Shown here piece after piece: positions 1 through 7,354 of a stretch of DNA of 64,000 nucleotides (its first letter is position 1; the number at the start of each line of letters is the position of its first letter). Source of the DNA: JACJWR01 sp963752505 (GTDB lineage Bacteria; Actinomycetota; Actinomycetes; S36-B12; UBA10799); assembly GCA_963752505.1 (NCBI GenBank), contig CAVVYM010000010.1:186001-250000 (forward strand), in the 5' to 3' direction. Below the pieces are notes generated by a model. The model was not told the origin of the DNA, searched no databases, and was given only the letters and a program-made list of their open reading frames with translations. The translations under genes and the position numbers were made by a program.

Positions 1-1
1 G

Positions 2-271
2 ACCCGCGGCGTCATTGCCCGCAGCGCCCATGCCTCGACCGAGGGGGTGTTCGAGGAAGGCCCTGAGGACCCGCTTCATCTTGAGGCGCAGGCGTTCATC
101 CTGCGCGTCTTCGGCTCCCTGCAGGACGACGATTTGCCGACCGAGGTGGATGGCCGCCTGTTGGTCGCGCTGGCGGCCTACGGCGACGCCGCCGTTGTTC
201 TCGCCGATCGGTTGGGCATTCCGCGATCCGTCTTGGGCCCCGCCTTGTCCGAGGCCGCCGCCCGCATGTAG
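2..271 (+). CDS. C-terminal end of a protein of unknown function (5' truncated by window)
   Basis: An open frame enters from the left edge and closes with TAG at 269-271. It encodes about 89 residues ending in AALSEAAARM-like helical sequence. An internal ATG at 47 exists, but the frame is open upstream of it with normal codon use, so I read this as the end of a longer gene. The visible part is acidic and helix-rich with no catalytic motif I recognise. The next gene starts 13 bases downstream on the same strand, so the two may be co-transcribed. I do not recognise the family. Confidence 0.5.
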   Translation, partial: TRGVIARSAHASTEGVFEEGPEDPLHLEAQAFILRVFGSLQDDDLPTEVDGRLLVALAAYGDAAVVLADRLGIPRSVLGPALSEAAARM

Positions 272-283
272 GACAATAAGGGC

Positions 284-1111
284 GTGGCAATGCAGCGATC
301 GTGGTGGTTGTTCGGCATGTTGGCCGGCGTCGCTGCCATCGTGCTGGTCGGTTCAGGGTTCGTCGCTGCACTGCCGGCCATGATCAGCGGTGCCCCGCGG
401 GAAGCACCGATCGTGGTGACGCAACCCCCCGCCGCCGATTTCGCATCGGGTCCGCTGCTCGACTCCGGCTACGACGTATCGTTCCCGCAATGTGACAGGT
501 TGCTACCACCGGCGACCGAGGGTTTCGCCATCGTCGGCATCCATGGCGGACGCCCACTCAGGGATCAGCCGTGCTTCCCGGATCAGGCGTGGTGGGCGCA
601 GCAGCACAACGGTTTCGCCGTGTATATGAACACGGAGTTCACCGGCGAGGGGGATCCAGTCGCACTGGGCCGTGAGATGGCAGACGACGTGGCGATTCGG
701 ATTCGGATGCAGTACCTGCCCGAGCAGACTCCGGTTTGGCTCGATGTCGAGACCGACAACTACTGGCGCGGCACGACCGAACAACACAATGCGCTGATCG
801 GTGCCATCGCGAACAGGCTTGCTGAACTCGGCCATCCCGTCGGGGTGTACTCGGCTCCGAACCTGTGGCGCACCATCACCGGCGGCGCAGATCCGGGCAC
901 CCCGATCTGGCTGGCGATCGGCACAGGCACGCGGGACAAGGCTGAGAACGCCTGCGGTCGCATCGGCTTTGGAGGTCGGACACCGTCCATGGTGCAGTGG
1001 ATCGAGCCGGGACCTGACGGCGCTTTGCTCGATCACAACATCATTTGCCCCGGCGTCACCCCAACCGGATTGCTCATGCCGACCTCCAATTGGGCGTCGG
1101 AGACGGGCTAA
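284..1111 (+). CDS. Membrane-anchored or secreted glycoside-hydrolase-like (DUF1906/GH25-like barrel) protein
   Basis: A 275-residue protein with an N-terminal hydrophobic segment (about residues 8-30, a signal anchor or signal peptide) followed by an extracytoplasmic domain. The domain opens with GYDVSFPQC (Asp64) and has a VWLDVE strand (Asp154, Glu156), the acidic strand-end pattern of lysozyme-like TIM barrels of the DUF1906/GH25-like group. Four Cys in the mature part (FPQC, QPCF, ENACG, IICP) suggest disulfides. By family it would act on cell-wall or extracellular glycans; the substrate is unknown. The start is GTG 284, with ATG at 290 as alternative. No strong ribosome binding site is seen. 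Confidence 0.6.
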   Translation: MAMQRSWWLFGMLAGVAAIVLVGSGFVAALPAMISGAPREAPIVVTQPPAADFASGPLLDSGYDVSFPQCDRLLPPATEGFAIVGIHGGRPLRDQPCFPDQAWWAQQHNGFAVYMNTEFTGEGDPVALGREMADDVAIRIRMQYLPEQTPVWLDVETDNYWRGTTEQHNALIGAIANRLAELGHPVGVYSAPNLWRTITGGADPGTPIWLAIGTGTRDKAENACGRIGFGGRTPSMVQWIEPGPDGALLDHNIICPGVTPTGLLMPTSNWASETG

Positions 1112-1160
1112 CCGCGCAAGTGGGTGGCGTGAGGTGTGTCCCGTGCATTAGAAAAGCACT

Positions 1161-1694
1161 ATGAAGAAATCAGTTCTTGCAGTTGTTGCCGTTGCCGCAT
1201 CCGCCGTCGGCTTCGCCGCCTATCGTCGCCAGAAGATGGCTCAGGCCATTGGGACGGGGGCGGACACGATGGCCACGAACTTCGCCGACGTGGCGTCGAA
1301 GGCCGCTTCCACCGTGAGTGAGGCAGCCGATACTGCTGCCGCATCGGTCACCAAGGTCGCTGATCGCACTAGCGATGTCGCGGCGAGTGCCGGCGCCACC
1401 GCGCAGGAGGTGGCCAACAAGGCCGCCGCCGCGGTCGACAAGGGTGCGCAGGGGGCCGCCGACAGCACCGCGAAGGTGGCGACCAAGTCCGAAAAGGCGG
1501 CTGCGAAGGTATCCAAGGCTTCCCAGAAGGCAGCCGAGAGCGCCTCTGAGTCTGCTTCGGAAGCGGCCAGCAAGGTTGGCGAATCGGCGAACGAGATCGC
1601 CTCCGAGATCGATGAAGCCGAGGCCGAGGCGTCGAAGGCCGAGGCCGAGATTGACTCCGGTGAGGGTGAGAAGGGCGCAGCCGGCGCCGCCTGA
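1161..1694 (+). CDS. Ala/Ser/Lys/Glu-rich low-complexity protein with N-terminal membrane segment
   Basis: A 177-residue protein. Residues 4-20 form a short hydrophobic helix followed by Tyr-Arg-Arg, giving a membrane anchor with the bulk cytoplasmic or a signal-like N-terminus. From residue about 30 to the end it is an almost pure Ala-rich amphipathic region with recurring AADKA, SKAAxKA and SEAASK blocks, then an acidic tail of EAEAEASKAEAE type. There is no catalytic motif. It resembles LEA-like, apolipophorin-like or histone-tail-like actinobacterial proteins; a role as a membrane-tethered stress protein or nucleoid-associated tail is conjecture. A 15-bp inverted repeat lies 11 bases after its stop. 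Confidence 0.65.
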   Translation: MKKSVLAVVAVAASAVGFAAYRRQKMAQAIGTGADTMATNFADVASKAASTVSEAADTAAASVTKVADRTSDVAASAGATAQEVANKAAAAVDKGAQGAADSTAKVATKSEKAAAKVSKASQKAAESASESASEAASKVGESANEIASEIDEAEAEASKAEAEIDSGEGEKGAAGAA

Positions 1695-1704
1695 CGACCT
1701 GTGA

Positions 1705-1750
1705 GTGGTCGTGTGGGCACGCGCCGCTAGGCTGCTGCCTACACGACCAC
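1705..1750. promoter_or_regulatory. 15-bp inverted repeat directly upstream of the acyl-CoA dehydrogenase ribosome binding site
   Basis: Left arm GTGGTCGTGTGGGCA (1705-1719) and right arm TGCCTACACGACCAC (1736-1750) pair along 15 positions with one G-T pair, around a 16-nt loop containing TAGGCT (1728-1733), a possible -10 box. The GGAGGAAT ribosome binding site of the next gene starts at 1751, immediately after the right arm. It may terminate the upstream gene, act as an operator overlapping a promoter, or be a 5'-UTR hairpin. There is no T run after it on the plus strand. Confidence 0.55.
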
Positions 1751-1763
1751 GGAGGAATATCAC

Positions 1764-3545
1764 ATGTCGCTGCTCTTCAATCCTGCCAACTACCGGCCGA
1801 CCGGCCTGGACGACGCCTCAGCCGCTGACTTGTTGTCGGTGATTGAGTTCTTCGAATCGAAGGGCTTGGCGCAGATGAAGGCGGAGCACCACGCCAACGC
1901 CTGGTACGACGACTTCCTCGCAACGCTGGCAACGAAAGGCACCTTCGCGAAGTTCGGCACCCCGGCCGAGGTGGGAGCTCTCATCGGAGCGACCGATGCC
2001 CGCTGGGATACCACGCGCATCAACGAACTGAACGAGATCCTCGCCTTCTACTCGCTTTCCTATTGGTACGCCTGGCAGGTGACGGTGCTGGGCCTCGGGC
2101 CGGTGTGGACGTCGGACAACGAGGGCGCCAAGGAACTGGTCGGCGAGTTGCTCGGCGACGGTGCGGTGTTCGGCTTCGGACTCTCCGAGAAGACCCACGG
2201 AGCCGATATCTACTCCACCGACATGGTGCTCACACGGTCTGGTGACGGTTGGCGAGCCACCGGGCCCAAGTACTACATCGGCAACGGAAACGTGGCGGGT
2301 AGGTTGTCGGTGTTCGGCCGCTTCGCCGATGACGACCCGGACGCCCCGGGAGAGTACGTGTTCTTCCTCGTGGACCCCAGCCACCCGGCCTACACGCTCG
2401 AGAAGAACGTGGTGGCCTCGCAGATGTTCGTCGCCGCGTTCTCGCTCGACGACTACCCGGTGGAGGCAAGCGACATCCTGCACACGGGCAAGCCCGCCTG
2501 GGATGCTGCGCTCGCCACGGTCAACGTCGGCAAGGCCAACCTGGGTTGGGCGAGCATCGGCATCTGTGAGCACGCCTTCTACGAAGCGGTGAACCACGCC
2601 AACAACCGGGTGCTCTACGGCACGCGCGTCACGGAGTTCCCCCACGTGCGACGCATGCTGGCCGATGCCTACGCCCGCATGATCGCCATGAAGCTCTTCG
2701 CCGCCCGCGCTACCGACTACATGCGCACGGCATCGGAAGACGACCGCCGATTCCTGCTCTTCAACCCCCTCACCAAGATGAAGGTCACAGGTGAGGGCGA
2801 GCGGGTCATCGACCTGCTGTGGGATGTCATCGCCGCCCGCGGTTTCGAGCAGGACACCTACTTCGAGCAGGCCGCCGTGCACATTCGCGCACTGCCGAAG
2901 CTGGAGGGCACCGTGGCGGTGAACGTCGCGCTGGTGCTGAAGTTCCTGCCGCAGTACCTGCTGGCTGCCGCAGGTCAAGGCCCCGAGTTGCCCACGATCG
3001 GCGTCGTGAGCGAGGGCGCGGATGACTCCTACCTGTTCGAGCAGGGTCCGGCTTCCGGGCTCGGAAAGATCGGCTTCCACGATCCGACACCTGCGTTCGC
3101 CCGCTTTGCCCACCTGCCCAACGTGCAGGTGTTCACCGAGCAGATGAAGGCGTTTGCGAACCTCGTCACCACCGCCCCGCCCACCGCGGAGCAACAGACC
3201 GACCTCGACTACCTGCAGTCGCTGGGGCAGTTGTTCACCCAGGTCGTGTACGCCCAACTGGTGTGCGAGGCAGCTGCGCTCGCGCTCGATGAGGGGGGCA
3301 CCCGGGCCGGTTCCGTTTCAGACTTCAGCAGTCTGGAAGAGGCCCACATCGATCGCCTCTTCGCCGTCTTCGTGCAGGATCTCGCGGAATTCGCGCTGGG
3401 GCTGCATGGACGATCATCGGCGACCCCCGAGCAGCGAGCCGCCGCGCTGCCGATGATCGCGTCCCCGGTGATCGACGCCGCGAGCGAGAAGGATTTCGTC
3501 GCGGAGGTGTTGTCGTACGACGGCGCCTACACCATGACGCCCTAG
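1764..3545 (+). CDS. Acyl-CoA dehydrogenase, long (about 590 aa) form
   Basis: A flavoprotein that introduces the alpha-beta double bond into an acyl-CoA, passing electrons to ETF. It has 593 residues, longer than the usual 380-residue ACADs, matching the actinobacterial subfamily with an extended C-terminal domain. FGFGLSEKTHGAD near residues 136-148 and the following TGPKYYIGNG region form the middle beta-domain that packs on FAD. The C-terminal helices carry the ACAD fold plus an extra domain from about residue 440. The start ATG is fixed by GGAGGAAT 8 bases upstream. The acyl substrate is unknown. It is not clearly a methylsuccinyl-CoA dehydrogenase, so I do not assign it to the ethylmalonyl-CoA pathway. 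Confidence 0.85.
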   Translation: MSLLFNPANYRPTGLDDASAADLLSVIEFFESKGLAQMKAEHHANAWYDDFLATLATKGTFAKFGTPAEVGALIGATDARWDTTRINELNEILAFYSLSYWYAWQVTVLGLGPVWTSDNEGAKELVGELLGDGAVFGFGLSEKTHGADIYSTDMVLTRSGDGWRATGPKYYIGNGNVAGRLSVFGRFADDDPDAPGEYVFFLVDPSHPAYTLEKNVVASQMFVAAFSLDDYPVEASDILHTGKPAWDAALATVNVGKANLGWASIGICEHAFYEAVNHANNRVLYGTRVTEFPHVRRMLADAYARMIAMKLFAARATDYMRTASEDDRRFLLFNPLTKMKVTGEGERVIDLLWDVIAARGFEQDTYFEQAAVHIRALPKLEGTVAVNVALVLKFLPQYLLAAAGQGPELPTIGVVSEGADDSYLFEQGPASGLGKIGFHDPTPAFARFAHLPNVQVFTEQMKAFANLVTTAPPTAEQQTDLDYLQSLGQLFTQVVYAQLVCEAAALALDEGGTRAGSVSDFSSLEEAHIDRLFAVFVQDLAEFALGLHGRSSATPEQRAAALPMIASPVIDAASEKDFVAEVLSYDGAYTMTP

Positions 3546-3550
3546 TCCGA

Positions 3551-3575
3551 CCGGGGCGCGTGGCTCGCGCCCCGG
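3551..3575 (+). terminator. Stem-loop after the acyl-CoA dehydrogenase gene
   Basis: Perfect 10-bp arms CCGGGGCGCG (3551-3560) and CGCGCCCCGG (3566-3575) around a 5-nt loop, 6 bases after the stop codon. No U run follows, as is common in high-GC actinobacteria. Confidence 0.6.
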
Positions 3576-3658
3576 CGCGCGACTCACCCGAGCGGTGCTC
3601 AGCGTCCGTGCGGGTTCCCAACCCGTTCGGGCTGGACAAATCCGGTTGGTGTGCGGAT

Positions 3659-3690
3659 ACTTAGCAAGAGTAATGTTAACTATGCTAAGT
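3659..3690. promoter_or_regulatory. Operator-like palindrome upstream of the marR gene
   Basis: Perfect 8-bp arms ACTTAGCA (3659-3666) and TGCTAAGT (3683-3690) separated by 16 bp, in a locally AT-rich stretch (TAATGTTAACTA inside) 38 bp before the MarR start codon. Size, position and AT-richness are those of a self-regulated MarR operator overlapping a promoter (possible -10 TAATGT at 3671-3676). Binding by the adjacent regulator is inferred. Confidence 0.55.
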
Positions 3691-3728
3691 AATTGCGGCT
3701 CGGGAGTCGCGCGGATCCGGAGGACACC

Positions 3729-4166
3729 ATGCCAGCGACGCCGCCCGACGAATCGATCGCCGAAATCGCCGCCGACGTCCATGTGGCGGTGATGAAACTC
3801 GCCCGGCGGCTGCGCACCGAGTGGACCGAGGAATTGACGGCCACTCAGGTGAGCACCCTCGGCCTGCTCATCCGCGAGGGTTCCATGCCCATCTCGGTGT
3901 TGGCGGCGCGCGAGGGGGTCAAGGCTCCGTCGATGACACGGACGGTGACAAACCTGGAAGCGCTATCGCTGGTGGAGCGCACCCCCGACCCCCAGGACGC
4001 CAGAGTAGTCATGGTTTCTGCCACCACGGGTGGACGTGAGGCAGTCGATCGGATCAGGCGTGCCCGACGGGCCTGGCTCTCCGAACAGCTGGCGGCGCTG
4101 CCACCGGCCGACCGGGCCGTCGTGCAGGCGGCCGCCGACATTCTGTTGGCGGTGGCCCGAAGATGA
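3729..4166 (+). CDS. MarR family transcriptional regulator
   Basis: A 145-residue winged-helix regulator. The recognition region is ISVLAAREGVKAPSMTRTVTNLEALSLVERTPDPQDARVVMVSAT, the classical MarR helix-turn-helix plus wing with the Asp-x-Arg wing motif, flanked by dimerisation helices. I start it at ATG 3729, preceded by CGGAGG; an upstream in-frame TTG (3693) would run through the operator side and lacks a ribosome binding site. Its stop overlaps the start of the MFS gene by 4 bases (ATGA), so the two are translationally coupled. By family it represses itself and the exporter until a small ligand binds. Confidence 0.85.
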   Translation: MPATPPDESIAEIAADVHVAVMKLARRLRTEWTEELTATQVSTLGLLIREGSMPISVLAAREGVKAPSMTRTVTNLEALSLVERTPDPQDARVVMVSATTGGREAVDRIRRARRAWLSEQLAALPPADRAVVQAAADILLAVARR

Positions 4167-5467
4167 GTCGAACATTTGCCTCCTTCACCCACCGCAACTA
4201 CCGCTGGTTCATCTCCGGCCAAGCGGTCACCAACGTCGGCACCTGGATGCAGCGCGTCGCGCAGGACTGGTTGGTGCTGGAGGTAACTCATGGCGACGCC
4301 GTCGCCCTAGGTCTGGTCACGGCCCTCCAGTTCCTTCCGTTCCTCCTCCTCACCCCGCTGGCCGGTGTGGTGGCCGATCGGTTCAGCAGGCGAGCGGTGC
4401 TGGTGTTCACGGGGACACTCGGGGCGGTCTCGGCGGCGGCGCTGGCCGTCACCACCCTCATGGGCGCGACCACGCTCGGTTTGATCTTCGTCGCCGGCGC
4501 GATCCTGGGCGTAGGCTCCGCTTTCGACCATCCTGCGCGGCAGGCTTTGTTGGGGGAGTTGGTCGGCCCCCGGGAGTTACGCAACGCGGTGGCCCTCAAC
4601 AGCGCTACCTTCAACCTCGCCCGCATCGTCGGCCCCGCGTTGGCCGGCATCGCCATCGCTGCGATGGGGTCGGGGCCGGTGTTCGCGCTCAACGCGGCAT
4701 CCTTCGCCATCGCGGTGGCCACCCTCGCCATGCTTCGCCCCGCCGAATTCCATCCGGTGCAGCGGTCAACCGAGCGGGTGACATTCGCTGCGGGTATCGG
4801 GTATCTCAGATCGCGGCCGGACCTGGTGTTCGTGTTGGTGGTGGTCGGACTTGCCGCCGTCTTCGCCTTCAACTTCGCGCTGACCACGGCACTTATGGCC
4901 ACGGCCGAGTTCGGGCGGGGGGCCGCCGCGTACGGTCTGCTGGGAACGAGTCTGGCCGTCGGATCAATCACCGGTTCGCTGCTCGCGGCTCGTCGGCGAT
5001 CGGTCATCGACCTGCGCTTCGTTCTGGCGGCCGGCACGGTCTTCGGTCTCGTGACGGCCGCCAGCGGCCTCATGCCCAACTACGTGGCCTTCGTGCTCTT
5101 TCTGCCCCTCGCAGGGCTCACCGCCCTCACGTTCTCGATCGGCGCCCAGAGCTACCTGCAACTGCGCACCGACCCGGCCATGCGGGGTCGGGTCATGGGC
5201 TTCTACGCATTGGTGTTCTTCGGCAGCAATCCGGTGGGTGCTCCTCTCCTCGGTTGGATCTCCGACGAGTTCGGACCTCGTTGGGCGTTGCTGGGCGGTG
5301 GTGTGCTGGCAGCCCTCTCACTGGCCCTGCTGACACTGTGGGCCGTGCGTCGGGGGTTGGTGAGCCTCCGTGGTGAGGGCGCGCCCGCGGGGGCAGGTGA
5401 ACCTGCAGCAGGTGCGCTGGCTCCCGCTCCGCCTGGCGACAAGCGCGAAGGGGTCCGCGTCGGCTAG
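4163..5467 (+). CDS. MFS transporter, DHA3/EntS-like exporter family
   Basis: A 434-residue inner-membrane protein with twelve predicted hydrophobic segments. The opening FRNYRWF-type start (here THRNYRWFISGQ), GTWMQRVAQDWLVLEVT in TM1-2 and motif A (GVVADRFSRRAVLV) between TM2 and TM3 are typical of MFS_3/DHA3 exporters for drugs or siderophores. The C-terminal 35 residues are a Gly/Ala/Pro-rich cytoplasmic tail. The start ATG overlaps the marR stop, which predicts co-expression and control by that regulator. The exported compound cannot be read from sequence. Confidence 0.85.
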   Translation: MSRTFASFTHRNYRWFISGQAVTNVGTWMQRVAQDWLVLEVTHGDAVALGLVTALQFLPFLLLTPLAGVVADRFSRRAVLVFTGTLGAVSAAALAVTTLMGATTLGLIFVAGAILGVGSAFDHPARQALLGELVGPRELRNAVALNSATFNLARIVGPALAGIAIAAMGSGPVFALNAASFAIAVATLAMLRPAEFHPVQRSTERVTFAAGIGYLRSRPDLVFVLVVVGLAAVFAFNFALTTALMATAEFGRGAAAYGLLGTSLAVGSITGSLLAARRRSVIDLRFVLAAGTVFGLVTAASGLMPNYVAFVLFLPLAGLTALTFSIGAQSYLQLRTDPAMRGRVMGFYALVFFGSNPVGAPLLGWISDEFGPRWALLGGGVLAALSLALLTLWAVRRGLVSLRGEGAPAGAGEPAAGALAPAPPGDKREGVRVG

Positions 5468-5496
5468 TTTTGCGTGAGTTGATCGGGAGGTCACAC

Positions 5497-5964
5497 GTGA
5501 GCAAAAAGAAGAACGCATCCGACGACACGACCGAGTCGGTCGATGCAGGTGCGGAGATTCCCACCGAGGTGCTATGGCGAGACGAACCCGCCAAGCACGA
5601 CTATCCCGCGGCCGGGAACTACCTCAGCCTGCTAGCCGACCCGAACACCGTGGCATACCTGGTCGACCAGTTGCAGAAAGCGCCGATCGAGCACTACCGA
5701 GCCAACGACCTGCTGCGGGCGGCCCGACTCGACTTGCTGCCGCTCGACGACTACAGCGTCAAGGTCGACCTCAAGAAGATGATCCTGGGCACCCCACTGT
5801 CCCCGGTGCTCATCGTTCGGGGGGATGTGCTGGATGGCTACCCGCTGACGATTGCTGACGGCTACCACCGGATCTGTGCCAGCTACCACCTGTCGGAGAA
5901 GACCTACATTCCGTGCAAGGTGGTGGATCTTCCGGTGAAGGAGGATGTGCCGAGCAAGACCTGA
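5497..5964 (+). CDS. Small ParB/sulfiredoxin-fold-like protein of unknown role
   Basis: A 155-residue protein. The first 25 residues are polar and disordered (SKKKNASDDTTE). Residues about 70-150 contain LIVRGDVLDGYPLTIADGYHRICASYHL, resembling the strand plus (A/D)GxHR motif of the ParB N-terminal/sulfiredoxin fold (compare IDGHHR). The start GTG 5497 has GGGAGG 6 bases upstream; the longer in-frame TTG at 5470 has none and sits only 2 bases after the MFS stop. It has no DNA-binding domain, so it is not a partition protein. It ends 25 bases from the convergent GH1 gene. Function unknown. Confidence 0.6.
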   Translation: MSKKKNASDDTTESVDAGAEIPTEVLWRDEPAKHDYPAAGNYLSLLADPNTVAYLVDQLQKAPIEHYRANDLLRAARLDLLPLDDYSVKVDLKKMILGTPLSPVLIVRGDVLDGYPLTIADGYHRICASYHLSEKTYIPCKVVDLPVKEDVPSKT

Positions 5965-5989
5965 GTCCCGCGGCAGCGCGCAGGGCTGG

Positions 5990-7354
5990 TCAGTCCGGAA
6001 CAGCGGTGCCGCCAAGTTGTTCGGCGAACCAGTAGCCCGAGTCCTTGATGATGCGTGCCTGATCGTTGTAGTCGGTGAACACCAGACCGAACCGCGGCAC
6101 GAGGCCTAGCGCCCACTCGAAATTGTCGAGCAGCGACCACGCGAAGTAGCCATCGACGGGCACGCCGCGTGCCCGGGCGGCAGCGACCTGCGCGATGTGG
6201 TCGGAGTAGTACGAGATCCGCTGGGCATCGTGGACGCGACCGTCCACCACCACGTCGTCATAGGAGGCACCACCCTCGGTGACCACCAGGCGCGGGAAGT
6301 GGTGGTAGGCGTGCATCGCGTCGAGCACCATGCCGAGGCCCTCGGGCATGATCTCCCAGCCCAGCGACGTGGTCGGCACCCCGTCGCCGCCCCCGCCGCC
6401 GAATTGCGGGATGGTCCATAGACCGGGAATCGGCAGGAACGGGGCCCGCAGTCGGGTGTAGTACTGCACCCCGAGGAAATCCAGGTCGGCCGTCATCTCG
6501 TCGAGATCGCCATCGCGGATGAACGCGCGGACGCCGCGCAGGATCCCAGCCTCTTCCCAGGGGTATCCCATGCCGATGATCGGCTCGACGAAGGCCCGGT
6601 TGAGGACGGCGTCGGCGCTGCGGGCTGCGAGATCCGCCAGCGGCCCAGGCCCGCTGCCGATCGGGGGAGTCAGGTACTGCGTGGTGCCGATGTCGGCGTT
6701 GGGTGCCGCGGCCCGCAGTGCGTGCGAGCCCCAGACCGTTGCGAGATTCACGTGGTGCAGCGAGGCGAAGTAGGCGGGCAGGGATCGCTTTCCGGGGGCG
6801 AAATTGCCGACCAGATGCCCGGAGATGACGATGTTGAGAGGCTCGTTGAAAAGCATCCAGTGCTCCACGAGATCGCCGTAGGCCTCGCCGACGATGCCGG
6901 CGTACTCGGCGAAGCGATGGGCAGTCTCACGGGACGTCCAGCCGCCGGAGTCCTGCAAGCCCTGGGGCAGGTCCCAGTGGTAGAGCGTCACCCAAGGCTC
7001 GATGTCGTTTGCGAGGCACTCCTCGATCACGCGGCGGTAGTGGTCGAGGCCGGCCTGATTCACCCGGCCCGAGCCGGTGGGCTGGATGCGGGGCCACGCC
7101 AGCGAGAAGCGATACGCACCAAAACCCAGCTCGCGGATGAGCGCAATGTCCTCTGCGTAGCGCCGATAGGAATCGGTGGCTTCGTCACCAGTGGTGCCGT
7201 CGGCCACTGGCGACTTGCCCCGCCAGTTGCGACTGTGGGTGAAGGTGTCCCAGATGGAGGGGCCCTTCCCGTCGGCGTGGGGTGATCCTTCAATCTGGTA
7301 GGCGGCCGTGGCCACGCCCCAGGTGAAGCCGTCACCGAAGTCGGAGAGGTTCAC
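5990..7354 (-). CDS. Glycoside hydrolase family 1 beta-glycosidase
   Basis: A 454-residue GH1 enzyme releasing terminal beta-D-glucose, galactose or related sugars with retention. It starts FTWGVATAAYQIEG, the GH1 N-terminal signature. The acid/base Glu171 is in LFNEPLN and the nucleophile Glu360 in VVTEGGAS (usual ITENG; Asn replaced by Gly). WSLLDNFEW near the C-terminus is the sugar-binding W/E region. There is no signal peptide, so it is cytoplasmic. The GTG start (7354-7352) overlaps the stop of the upstream transporter gene, giving a coupled transporter-hydrolase pair. Because it lies divergent to galK-galT, beta-galactosides are a reasonable substrate guess, but cellobiose-like beta-glucosides are equally possible. 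Confidence 0.9.
   Translation of the reverse strand: MNLSDFGDGFTWGVATAAYQIEGSPHADGKGPSIWDTFTHSRNWRGKSPVADGTTGDEATDSYRRYAEDIALIRELGFGAYRFSLAWPRIQPTGSGRVNQAGLDHYRRVIEECLANDIEPWVTLYHWDLPQGLQDSGGWTSRETAHRFAEYAGIVGEAYGDLVEHWMLFNEPLNIVISGHLVGNFAPGKRSLPAYFASLHHVNLATVWGSHALRAAAPNADIGTTQYLTPPIGSGPGPLADLAARSADAVLNRAFVEPIIGMGYPWEEAGILRGVRAFIRDGDLDEMTADLDFLGVQYYTRLRAPFLPIPGLWTIPQFGGGGGDGVPTTSLGWEIMPEGLGMVLDAMHAYHHFPRLVVTEGGASYDDVVVDGRVHDAQRISYYSDHIAQVAAARARGVPVDGYFAWSLLDNFEWALGLVPRFGLVFTDYNDQARIIKDSGYWFAEQLGGTAVPD

Noticed and set aside
1818..3257. 479-residue open frame on the minus strand
   Set aside because: Exact antisense of the acyl-CoA dehydrogenase; Val/Gly/His-rich composition typical of GC-rich shadow frames.
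1764..3545. Assignment of the acyl-CoA dehydrogenase as methylsuccinyl-CoA dehydrogenase of the ethylmalonyl-CoA pathway
   Set aside because: It is far from the pathway genes and its N-terminus and length fit the long FadE-like subfamily; nothing visible shows methylsuccinyl-CoA specificity.
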